A program made the position numbers and the translations under genes. 64,000 nucleotides of DNA, from positions 19,277,001 through 19,341,000 of the forward strand of contig JAYKKT010000089.1 in assembly GCA_036023115.1 (NCBI GenBank), in the 5' to 3' direction. Below are positions 12,196 to 24,100 of the stretch, piece after piece (the stretch's first letter is position 1; the number at the start of each line of letters is the position of its first letter). This DNA comes from Brasenia schreberi. Lineage: Eukaryota > Streptophyta > Magnoliopsida > Nymphaeales > Cabombaceae. The notes beneath the pieces were generated by a model, which saw nothing but the letters and a program-made list of their open reading frames with translations, was not told where the DNA came from and did no database searches.

Positions 12196-15100
12196 GATTA
12201 TGTTGGTGGTATACATAAGGCAATTGGCAGAGCACATTCCACTTGTTCCGGTTCTAAACTTCCAAAAAGAAAAGGTTTGCTTTGTTCAATTGTATTTTTG
12301 CATGCATGATGCACAAGTGTGGTTGTTTGCTTGTTCTATGAGAAATAATTTTGTGATTGGATGTATCATCGGTAATATTGCATTATTACATATCAACAGT
12401 AACTGTTGGAGCACTAGATATTCTTGAATCTTAACCAATTTTGAGCTGAAATTTGGCCAGGGTTCCTCACATGATACTTACTGGATTAGATTGTTGGTGC
12501 TATATTTGTTTGACTTTTTTGTTCCCCGCATATGCAGGGGTTTGCAGAAAGTAAATCTTTTAGAGCTTCCGGTAATCAAGAGCTTACTGTTGCTCTTACA
12601 GCACGAAGAAGTAGGCTCCATCCTGGCACTCGCTACTTAGCACGTGGGTTGAGTGCATGTTTTAGCACTGGTATGGAGTGACTGCTGTTTGGACTTGTTA
12701 TAAATTCTCTGATATTATGCTACTAATTGAATATTGGGTTAAAATTTCTACATTGTCTGACCCGTGAAATTTATTTAGCCGTAAGTCTTAAGAAAGTGAA
12801 TAGTGTTTCTGTAATGACACGTGTACATTGTCTCTTCTGGCTACTATTGGCTTGTTTAGATGAGCTTATATGATCTGAAGGTTTTATATGTGAAAAATGT
12901 TAGATTTGGTTGAACTGGTGCACGAATGCATTCTTGTTAATGAACTTACGCAGAAAAAGGGTACAAGCATTTAATTAACAGGTATTTTGTTCAGTTCATC
13001 TACCATAGTTGCATGCAATCTCCAGGCTGCTTGGCTGGGTCAAGAAGGATAAGCCAGATGTGATGACTCAATGGTTAATAACTGGAGTTCAACCAACCTT
13101 TGCTCTGTGCATTTAGATAATTGACCAAGTCCTATACAATTTGTTATTAACAACAATACTTAAGTTCTTACTTGGAAGGATTAGTACCTGAATTAACGTA
13201 TGTCGTGTTGACATTCATAAAGTTAATCTTATTGTTCTTGGAAAGTTTCTCGTTTCCAGGCATGTTTGGTTAATATGTTTAAGAAGCATTTGGGCAGTTG
13301 GCTACAATGTAGACCAAGTCAGTAGGCATTGTTTGTGAGCATTTTCATGCGGCTATGGTGTAGGGGCCTGTCCATATGGTCAGCCCAAGCTAAATGATCT
13401 TTAGGTTATGCATGATGGGAGATAAGGGCAATATGATCCCCCTCATGTTTGGCATCTAAGAATCATTAAATTTTTTTAGTGAAAAAATGCCATTCAAGGA
13501 TTACTAATGAGATTCCTTTTATACTGTTGATAGTGGAGAGAGCAAGCTGTATACTTTTGGTCAACTAATGTTGCACTTTGTCCAACCTGTATTTAAGTTG
13601 CTGGTCTGAATAGAAAAACTGGACATGGTTCCTGACTTTTAATGTTCATGAGTAGCCACAACCTGTGTTTGCAGTCTACTAGTGTTATGCGTTGTCCAGC
13701 CTGGATCTACATTTCCTGGTGCCAATAAAAGCAAGATGTGGGTGCTGAGTCTGCTGTGCAATAGAAAAACAGGTGCTGGCCATACCTGAATGGGGAGTCC
13801 ACTAGGCAGTGGATACAGGATGTGCTTTTACCTTGCAAACCAGATACCAGTCAATTAATTTATTTCTTCATTCTGTTAGAAGTTTTTGAGATACATGACA
13901 CTGAATCTATGTCACACGGGTGCGGATGCTGACACGGGTGTGGGTGCGGGTATGGGATACGGCAACAACAACAACAACAACAACAACAACAACTAAGCCT
14001 TTTCCCATACTAGACGGGGTCAGCTACATGGATTCTTTGTTCCACAAATCCCTATCGTGTGCCATGTTAGCAGTTAACTCCCAATAAGCTAGATCATTCT
14101 TTATTGTTTCTTTCCAACACTTTTGTGGTCGTCCTCTACCTCTTTTAATACTTTCCAAATTTAGTTTTTCTAACATTCTTATAGGTTCTTCTTTTGATCT
14201 TCTTTCTATATGTCCAAACCATCTTAAACGATGTTCTCTCATTTTATCCTCTATTGGTGCCACTCCTAATTTGTTTCTAATAACCTCATTATGTATACGG
14301 TCTTTTCTTGTATGACCACTCATCCATATGAACATCTTCATTTCTGTCACAGACATCTTTTGTACATGTTGATGATTAACTGCCCAACACTCATAACCAT
14401 AAAACATGGCAGGCCTAATTACTGCTCTATAATATTTACCTTTTAATTTTAATGGTATATTCTTATCACAAAGAATACAAGATGCTCCACTCCATTTTAA
14501 CCAACCAGCATTAATTCTATGTGTAACATCTCCATCAATTCTTCCATCACTCTGAAAAATTGACCCTAGATATTTAAAACTTTTCTTTTGGGGAATGCAA
14601 TGTGTGCCAATTTTAATTTCTATGTCCTCAGAAGTAACCAAATGATCAAACTTACATTCCATATATTCTATCTTTGTTCTACTAAGTTGGAGGCCTTTGC
14701 TTTCTAATGTTTCTCTCCATAGTTCCAATTTTCTATTAACTTTTTCCTTAGACTCCTCCACTAATACAATGTCATTATAAATAAGTATGGACTTAAAGTT
14801 GATCCTTGATGTAACCAAATATTAACTTCAAAGAAGTCTGCCGTTCCTTCATGAGTCCTCACACATGTTTTTGCACCATCATACATGTCTCTTACAAGGT
14901 TAATATATGTCAATGGGATACCTCTTTTTTCCAAAGTTCTCCAAAGAACCTCCCTCACTACCCTATCATAAACTTTTCTAGATCAATAAATATCATGTGA
15001 AGGTCTTTCTTTTTTGCTCTAAAATGTTCCATAAGACATCTCAAAAGGTGAATCGCTTCAATAGTAGATCTACTTGGCATGAATCCAAATTGGTTCTTTG

Positions 15101-18100
15101 TTAAACTTGATACTTGTTTTAACCTACGTTCGATAATTCTTCCCCATAATTTCATAGTATGACTCATTAACTTGATACCTCGATAATTCACACAATGTTT
15201 AATGTCTCCCTTGTTCTTATATATGGGTATAAGTGTACTTGCTCTCCATTCCTCGGGCATCTTTTGGTTTTTCCATATTTCATTAAATAGTCTTGTGAGC
15301 CAAGTGATTCCTATTTCTCCTAGTATTTTCCAAACTTCTATAGGAATATTATCTGGTCGTACCGATTTACCACCCTTCATATGTTTAAGAACCTCTTTGA
15401 CTTCATTCTTTTGAATACGTCAGTAGAAATTGTGGTTTATATACTTTTCTGACTTGGCTAAATCTCCTAAACTAATACTAACATCTTTATTTTCATTAAA
15501 AAGATTATCAAAATAGTTTTTCCATCTATTTCTTATATCATCATTTGCCACTAGAATTTTTTCATCCTCGTCTTTTATGCATCTAACATAATTAAGATCT
15601 TTAGTTTTCTTATCTCTAGCTCTAGCTATCCTAAAAATATCTCTTTCACCCTCTTTTGAGTTGAGTTTTTTATATAAGTCCTCCCAAATCTTAGCTTTTG
15701 CTTCACTAACAGCCTTTTTTGCTTTCTTATAAGCTTCTAAAGTTTCATTAGTTTTCTTAGCATAATGTAATTTGTAACATGCCCTCTTTGCCTTGATTTT
15801 ATTTTGTACTACTTCACTCCACCACCAAGCTTCTTTTTGTGCCGGTACACCTCCCTTAGATACCCCTAACACATCTTTCGCAACTTTCCTAATATGTATA
15901 ACCATATTGTTCCACATATCACAGGGTGTGCCAACATAATTCAAAACATCTCATTGAAGGACTTTCTGTTTAAATATATCTTCTTTCTCGCTTTTGAGGT
16001 TCCACTATTTAGTCCGAATAGCTCGATGCACTCTTTTCTTCTTTGTCCATTTTTTTATTTGTAAATCCATAACTAAAAGTTGATGTTGGGTGGTTAAGCT
16101 TTCTCCTGGAATTACCTTACAATCTTTACAACACGCTCTATCTTTTTTCCTACAAATAAAGTAATCAATTTGTGTTTGTGATAAGCCACTCTTATAAGTA
16201 ATTAAATGTTCATCTCGTTTTTTGAAGATTGTATTGACTATAAAGAGATCAAATGCCATAGCAAAATTTAAAATCTCCCTACCTTCCTCGTTTATATCCC
16301 CAAAACCAAAGTTTCCATGAATCCCTTGATATGCTAATGCCTCTTTACTGATATGTCCATTTAAATCTCCTCCTAAACAAATCATCTCCCTTTGTGGAAT
16401 CTTTTGAAACACCTTATCTAACTCTTCCCAAAAAACTGTCTTTATACTATCTTCTAGTCCTACTTGGGGTGCGTAAGCACAAACTAGATTCAAAACCTCT
16501 GCTCCTAACACTAATTTCAATATCATGATACGGTCACCATATCATTGTATGTCTACTACACTCTCCTTTAAATCTTTATTTATGATAATACCAACTCCGT
16601 TTCGAGCCTTTCTTTACCATAATTTAAAACATGTATCCTCTATCTCCTTTGCTTTTTCTCCAACCCATTTTCTCTTGTAAACATAGAATATGAATCTTTC
16701 TCCGAATCATAGTATCTACCACCTCCTTTAGCTTACCCGATAATGTTCCAATATTCCAAGAACCAATACGAATCTTATTATTTAGGACTAGCTTCCTTAC
16801 CCCTCGCATCCGTCCATAATCAAAATGCGGAGACCCTCTTTGAAAATTTCACTACATTCAGGCGGCAATGTAGTGGGACTAACTTGTTTACCTACACCCG
16901 TCCATGATGTCGGAACCCTCTCTATAATTGATTCACTACATTCATGCGAAAATGTAGTGGGCCTTGCTTACTTCTTACTGCATTCGGGCTCTACAACACG
17001 TCACTAGGCGGGGACGCTCCAAAGCAATGCTCATAATTTTTATAATTCATGTTATAAAAATCCGACAAAGTTTTACGCTGGCTGTCGGAAGCCTAACACA
17101 ACCCTCCTTTATCCGGGCTTGGGACCAACAATGCAAGGGTGATCCCTTACATGGGCGGAGTTGGGTACGGGATACGGCAAATTTCAAATTTTTTGGGTAC
17201 GGCGACACGACTAAGGCATATAATATTATATATATAATATAATATTCAAGCTAGAACAAGTGAGACATCAATTAACATAAGTATATGACGACAGTAGTAA
17301 TACACACTTTATATTAAAGCAAAACAAGTAAACAACTACTAATTTTATCATAATACAAAAATCAATCCAAGAAAATAAAAATCTTAATGTTTGATAAATG
17401 AAATGAACATGTACCTAATAAATTATAGATTTTCACTATCAACAATATTATCAAGTGAAGGGACTATCGGATCAGTGAGTTCTATATTAAGGGTATGCAA
17501 ATCTTGGCTGTCATCTAAGTGATATTCCTACAAACTGATTGTACTTTAAAAGTCGCAACAATAGCAAAGACGATGGAACAAATGAGGAGACCGATGACCA
17601 GGATAAGTTTTGCGGTGGCAGAAAGAGGGCCCTTGATTTTGTGGCATATACGCATTTAACTCCAACAAAGCAAGGTTTATGTTTCATTCGTTTCCTTCAA
17701 CACTTGCATGCAATGTTGTTCGATGCGTATCGTATCGTGTATCATTTTGCTCTACGATACGGGCGTATCGTATCGTATCATATCGTATCGTATTGTACTT
17801 TAATATTAAAAAACAAAAAAATATAAAAAAATCAAGAAAAATTAGTAAAAATAAAAAATAAGAAAAAATAAGAAAAATCTGGTAATTGCAAAGAATTCAT
17901 ATAATGTAAAGTTTAGTACATATTGATCATTAACCATTGAACAATTAAAAAAATTTACATATTTTGAAGCAAAAAATAAAATACATTTACATTTACATAT
18001 TGCAAATTTGTATCAGGATCATTAACTAAATAATCTTCATCTTCTCCTTCATAAAGATTCAAAGTTTCTCATTACCTTCTGCTTCAAAATCAAAATCTTC

Positions 18101-21100
18101 ATCTCCTTCATGATGTTGTTGCCCTCCTTTCAAATTAATCCATGCAATGTCTTCTTCGGTTAGGAACTTAGGAGTGCATTTTCTTCGTTATCTTCCATAA
18201 TTCACTCATCTAATATATCAAAATTAACAAACTGCTGTCTTTGTACATGTAGTTGGCATATTTGCTAATTTTCATATGTGAGCAAAACAATGAGCTCCAT
18301 TTCTTTGATTATTGAGTCTATGACACCCTAGTGATGTGATATTGTTACTTGATGATATCCTCTTTTTCTCTTACTAGAGACTAGCTTTTTACCTAATGCA
18401 TGAGCTCCATTTCTCACATCATAGACTGAGTTAAGCCTCACACATGTTGATCATGTTCAACTCGATGGAAGTCATGTAAGGTGAACTCTAAAATAGTGAA
18501 GTTGTGAAATGCCCACTCAATGAACTGAGATAACCAAATTGTTCTTCATTGTTTGCGATTTCATGAAATTAGAAACTGGGAGCAGAAATATACCTAAAAG
18601 TTGGCAATAGAATGGAAGATGATTTTGTCACAATTTTTATTTGTTCATAAATTATTCTTATTTAATAAATTTCTTATAAACTAACCTGAATTTACATGTT
18701 TACACAGCTTGCAATCTTAAACAAGCATACTGGAGGATGCCTTGGAGAGAAGTGAAGAGGCTAGAAACTTGCAAAAAAAAAAATTGATTTTTTTTGGGCA
18801 TATTGCCTGTATCGTACGATATGACATGATAACTTGTATCATACGATACATGTTACCGTATCGTATCGTGGCTTCCCACGATATGGATAACACTGCTTGC
18901 AGGCCTTATGGTTCCTCAAAGTCAACAAGGTAAACAATTTACAATCTCAAAACAAGTGGAGATATGATCTAATTGAAGATTACAAACTGCATGCAATTAA
19001 CAAAGCGGTAAGCCATCATACATAGCCAACTAAATATTTATTCATACAAAGGCAAACAATCAATCCATTTACACCCCGTAAATTCAATTCCATGACATAC
19101 ATACACCATAAACAACAAAGCAAGAGATTACACAAATTTCACAACACCACTCCTTATTAATCTCCCTAACTAGTGATTCTAATCAACATCCTTAACCCCA
19201 AAATCCGGTAGAAGAAAATAAAAGCTTCTTCGAAGAACACACAATCAAGGGGGGGGAATCAGATAAACAATAAAACTTACTGGGAAGAGAAATTTCCCTC
19301 TCCCAAATTCCTCACAGCAACTAACAACAATACAACAATGATGAACAACATGCCCTACCCGAAGGGGAGGTAATTTCTGAGACGTGCGGCTGAGGCTTCT
19401 CCTAGTAAGGGAGGCGGCGATGTGGGTCGACGATCTTATGTCGATGACAACAACATGTGAAGCAACAAGCTCAGGGGCCACGAAGCTCGAGAGTTGGCTG
19501 GGCTTGGTTTGGGAAGGGAGGGAGAGGAAGGCCGCCGGCGTGGCCGAGTCGTCATCCGACCAGAGTTGCTTGCCGAGAATGAAGGGAGAATGGGTAAGAG
19601 CAGCGACAAAAGAGGAGGGAGCAGAGAAAGAGGAAGAGGAAGGGGAGCGGAGGGCGGTGGCGGAGGAGAAACTTGTCGGAGTTGTGCAACACCTTTTATA
19701 CATCCGACCTAAACAGACTTAGGTGAACGTGACCTCCGACACGTTGACTGCGCCCAAATTATGACTCGACACGTTGATCGTGTTGACATTACACGACACC
19801 GTGTCGGTGCGGTGCGGTGTCGCACCCGTGTCGATGCCGACACCCCACCTCCTAGAGGTGTTTGTGTGACATAGGACTGAATCTGTGTTTAACCTAATTT
19901 GAAGTAGATTCTGGTTGTTAATTGGGTTCAGATTTCATAATATTGCTCCTAACTCGTCTTTTTCCCTTAATTGTGTCACAAAAATAAAGGAGTTCATTGT
20001 AAAACCATTTGTTTTCTTAATCAGTATCCCTATTTGTGCATCTTATGGATTGGATATTTGGGTGTAATGATCTCTTGGTGTACTGTGTCGTTCATCCCTG
20101 TGCCCCTTGTGTGAATCCTCATATTGCTTTGTCTGTTTGAGTCAAAAAGACTTTGAAATAATCGATGTCAACTGCCTGATGCTGATATTTACTTGCTACT
20201 GATCTTAAACTCCATTCCCGCTATTTTCCCCGTTCTTCAGTGTGGTGTTGTCTCTCTCAAATATCAATAATTATATAGTTTGTGGGGAGCTGAAGGAAAA
20301 TGATTATGTTTGTAGAGGTGATGTTAATCTGCGTAACCTTCTGACAGGGAATGAAGTAGAATGTGAGCAACTTGTTTGGGTCTCAAGGAATACTAGCCAG
20401 AATATTCCATTTAGCACATATATTTGGCGAAGAGGAACTATTCCAATCTGGTGGGGTGCAGAGTTGAAAATTACTGCTGCTGAAGCAGAAATATTTGTTG
20501 CTTCAAAAGACCCCTACAAGGGGAGTTTGGAATACTATCAACGGTTAAGCCAGCGATATCGTTCCAGTAACTTGGATGCATCGATCAGTGTCAACCAAAA
20601 GAAAGCTGGTTTTGTCCCGATTGTCTGTGTTAATTTACTTAGAAGTGGTGAAGGGAAGTCAGAGGCAATTTTGGTTCAACATTTTAAAGAATCATTAGAT
20701 TATATAAGATCTAGTGGAAAACTACCATATTCACGAATACATCTAATAAATTATGATTGGCATGCCAGTGTTAAATATAAAGGAGAGCAGCAAACAATTG
20801 AAGGCCTCTGGAAGCTTCTTAAGGTACCCACTGCAACTGTTGGGTTTTGTGAGGGAATGTATGCACGCTCACTGTTCCAAGGTAAGAATTATCAAGGAGC
20901 AGCAATTTGCTGTGAAGATATCCAGGGAGCCTTCTCTGTAACGTCATTGCAGAATGGGATCATTCGTTTCAATTGTGCTGATTCATTGGACCGGACAAAT
21001 GCTGCGAGTTATTTTGGAGCTCTTCAAGTTCTTGTTGAGCAGTGCAGGAGGCTAGGGCACTCACTTGACAGCAATGCAGCAGGTTCTGATTTTCAACTTG

Positions 21101-24100
21101 GTAATAGATTGCCTGGCCACAGGAACTCTGATGGATATACTGGTCCTTTACCACCTGGCTGGGAAAAACGTTCTTGTGCTGTAACTGGAAAAACATATTA
21201 CATCAATCACAATACACGAACTACTACATGGGAGCATCCATGTCCAGATAAACCATGGAAGTGGTTTGACATGTCATTCGAGGAATTTAAGAGATCGACT
21301 TTGCTTTCCCCTGTCACATTGCTTGCTGATCTTTTTCTTCTTGCTGGGGATATCCATGCAACCTTGTATACTGGCTCAAAAGCGATGCACAGTCACATCC
21401 TTCATATATTTAATGATGAATCCGGGAGATTCAAACAATTCTCTGCAGCGCAGAACATGAGGATAACTCTTCAAAGGAGATATCAGAATGTGCTTGTAGA
21501 TAGCTCACGGCAAAAGCAGTTGGAGATGTTTCTTGGAATGAGACTCTTTAAGCATCTTCCTTCAGCTCCTACACATCCATTAAAGGTAGGCTTTCCTCAT
21601 GATAATCAACAAATTACTGATCAGAAAATAGAAGTTGACAACTGCTAACAATAAATTGGTGAGACATTGATGAATTTGTTTTTAAGGATACTTTAGACAC
21701 ATATATTGAGTTATTTCATGACTTATGCTAAACTTTCTCCTTTTAATCAAAGGCCTCTGAATGAAGTCATTTCTCTTCATTTGAAGAGATAATCCAAAAG
21801 TGTTTTGGAAGCAGCAGTATTGCCATTTTATTCTCGACCTTCTTGACTGTCTTGCCTTGGCAATAAAGGAGAACACTTTGAAAGCTTATTCTACTGTTCG
21901 ATGCAGAAATCCCAAAGTTTAACCTGTTCCTTACCTTAGTTGACAGATGTGCTTGCATAGAATGGCTTCACTGCAGTGTTGTGTTATGTAGAGCTTGAGC
22001 ATTTGTGTACTTGTCTTCCTGTCAAGGCTCCAAAGTGTTCTGAACATGCAGCTAGTTGATGCTTTTCAAGGTTTTGGAATCTGCTTACTGGCATCCTTTA
22101 ATGTCGAGGATGTTTTTGCTTGTTCTTACTTTATTCACATTCCCATATCGTGCAATTTTATAGTGCGATGATTATATTACCTAACTTGATTCCTATAGGG
22201 CATAATATTAGTTTATTTTTGTATCTCTTCTTGCTCACAAGGCTCATAATTCTTCCTAAAGACCTTGCATGTGTTTCATATTTGCGACCCTTCATGTTAT
22301 GATGATTAAAATGCATAGGCTGTACCCAACAGGATATATGAATCATGCATCGGTACTGTAATGATAGACCACCTTGGTTCATACCCAGTCATCATCTCCT
22401 CGTTGCCATAGACAACTGAAGATCAGCTGAGAGTGCTTCATGGTTCATAACCTGTCAAAAGGATACCGAGTTCTAGTTTGGTTGGTGTATCTCTGGCTTA
22501 TTCGGGTGGTCTCCAGTTGCAGCTGATTTTCTGGGGGAATGTCACAAACGGGATTACCATATGATCTTCGGTCCACTGTTTGGCATCAAGATATGAATGT
22601 TCTTGTCCCTGAAGATGTTGGATGGGGTTAGCCCATCTGAATTTAGTGGTGACAAAATCAGGTCGAGAACACCAATATGCTGTGGTGTTCGCACAAGACT
22701 CTCTTAGGACTTTGCTCTGTGTTGTGGATACTTTTTCCATTCTAAATAGTTGATCAGTTCTGTTTATTCTCCTAACTAAATGAAGAATCAACACTTTGGT
22801 TTTTGGTTTTCGCCTCTTCATTTTATGGTAAGGGTTTCTTATGTGAGACAGGTTGTGTCACGCCCACCTGCTTGCATTTTGAAACCAATCGCAAACATGT
22901 TTCCTGGAAGTAATGATGTAGCTGATATGCTCAAATTCAGGAAGAAGGATCTGATATGGGTAAGAAATTCTGTATTTGCTTCCAACTGCCATGTTTATGG
23001 TTTTGTATTGCGCCTATGGTCATGGAACAGATTGTTTGCTTATAATGCGATGCTGACGTGAATACATTATAACATTTTCAGGTCTGTCCACCTGCTGCAG
23101 ACATTGTTGAAGTTTTTGTGTGCCTCCGCGAACCTTGCCATGTATGTCAGCTTCTCTTGACTATTTCACATGGTGCAGACGATTCCTCCTTTCCAGCTGC
23201 AGTTGATGTTCGAATAGGAGGCAGTTTGGATGCACTTAAGCTTGTGCTTGAGGTTGGTATTTTAGATTCCACAGATTCAAAGTTGGTTGGGTTGTGTCCA
23301 GCATTCTGTATAAATGAAGCTCATAGTGTTTTGTTTGTGATACTGTTGAATTCTTGTTCTTTGCTGGTTAGTTTTGATGCCTTTATAGTTGTTTCTAGAT
23401 GGTGTGGTTATTAATCAGAAACATGGCAGTGCATGATGCAAACTTTCTGCTGATTGTTATTTTTGCTGCAAGACAGGGAGCAACTATACCTCAATGTCCA
23501 AATGGGACAAATATGATTATACCATTGACAGGTGCAATCAGTTCAGAGGACATAGCTGTTACTGGTGCAGGCACACGCTTTCAATCTCAAGAGAAGCCTT
23601 TCAATTCTTGGTTGTATCATTTTGAAGAACTGGAGGGAGAGTTGGATTTCCTTACCCGTTTCATTGTGCTTACATTTTATCCTGCAGCACCCGGGAAAAT
23701 CCCCATAACTCTTGGTGAGGTACAAATCAAGTTAAAAGAAATTGTTCACTATTCTCCTTGTTGGTTTTCCCCACTTGGGATACTCCTTTAATCTTTTTCA
23801 AATGTTCAGGTAAAGTAGATTGGCAATTGAGTTTAGCATGTTATAATCTGTCATAATATGTCTCCTTTGTTATTGATTGCAAGATTGCGAAACAATTTCC
23901 AGTATAACTTCTTAGTTGTCCATCATAGAAGCTATGCCATACATTGCTTCAGTGGTGGATCTAGAAAATAGTGTTGGGGGGGGGGGGCACCTCTCCATGT
24001 AGATCCACCATTGCCTTCTATCTTACTATTATATTTACTGTTATTTACATATGAAGCCTCATTATTTTCAAATCTTTCTTTTTCATGGTCAATAGTTTTA

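Larger units (their letters stand above)
13966..17162 (-). mobile_element. RTE-type LINE, near full length, degraded (LINE-1 copy)
   Basis: Minus-strand non-LTR retrotransposon. Its 3' end is a (TTG)n tail at the left (13966-13993), and its 5' region is near 17160. An 18-bp TSD, GGGTATGGGATACGGCAA (13948-13965) and GGGTACGGGATACGGCAA (17163-17180), differs at one base and lies inside the Mutator-like element, so this LINE landed later. Endonuclease pieces ([28 protein letters not shown]) at 16005-16809 precede RT pieces at 14024-15944. A 64-bp deletion between CAT repeats near 14778 removes the RT FADD active site that is present in the copy at 24.5-27.5 kb. It is therefore dead. Confidence 0.88.
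13908..19874. mobile_element. Mutator-like composite element with nested LINE and hAT insertions
   Basis: The left end reads TATGTCACACGGGTGCGGAT. The right end is its imperfect inverse (..GTGTTTGTGTGACATA at 19858-19873). The flanks CACTGAATC (13899-13907) and GACTGAATC (19875-19883) form a likely 9-bp TSD with one mismatch. The ends are rich in CGACACGG/CCGTGTCG subterminal repeats. A short relative lies at 40804-41502 in the opposite orientation and shares both ends and the TATAATATTATATA-type core. No transposase was found, so this copy is probably non-autonomous. The 9-bp TSD suggests Mutator-like; that superfamily call is inference. Confidence 0.6.
12671..20347 (+). other. SAC9 intron 3 (7.7 kb, holds nested transposons)
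   Basis: Donor GTATGG, acceptor TCTGACAG. About 6 kb is a Mutator-like composite (13908-19874). The flanks at 12671-13907 and 19875-20347 are plain intron sequence. Confidence 0.85.

Noticed and set aside
12008..12427. ORFs of Tyr-Ile repeats on both strands
   Set aside because: They are translations of the TA/TC microsatellite and have no codon or family signal; the same holds at 50143-50454 and 62203-62444.
19384..19722. Glu/Arg-rich ORF as a real gene
   Set aside because: It overlaps an equally long minus-strand ORF in a GC-rich patch; both may be bias artefacts. Reported only as a possible captured fragment.
20242..20347. Upstream extension of the exon 4 frame ([11 protein letters not shown]...)
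   Set aside because: It has no similarity to the SAC9 family, and a good acceptor at 20347 in the right phase for exon 3 shows it is intron.
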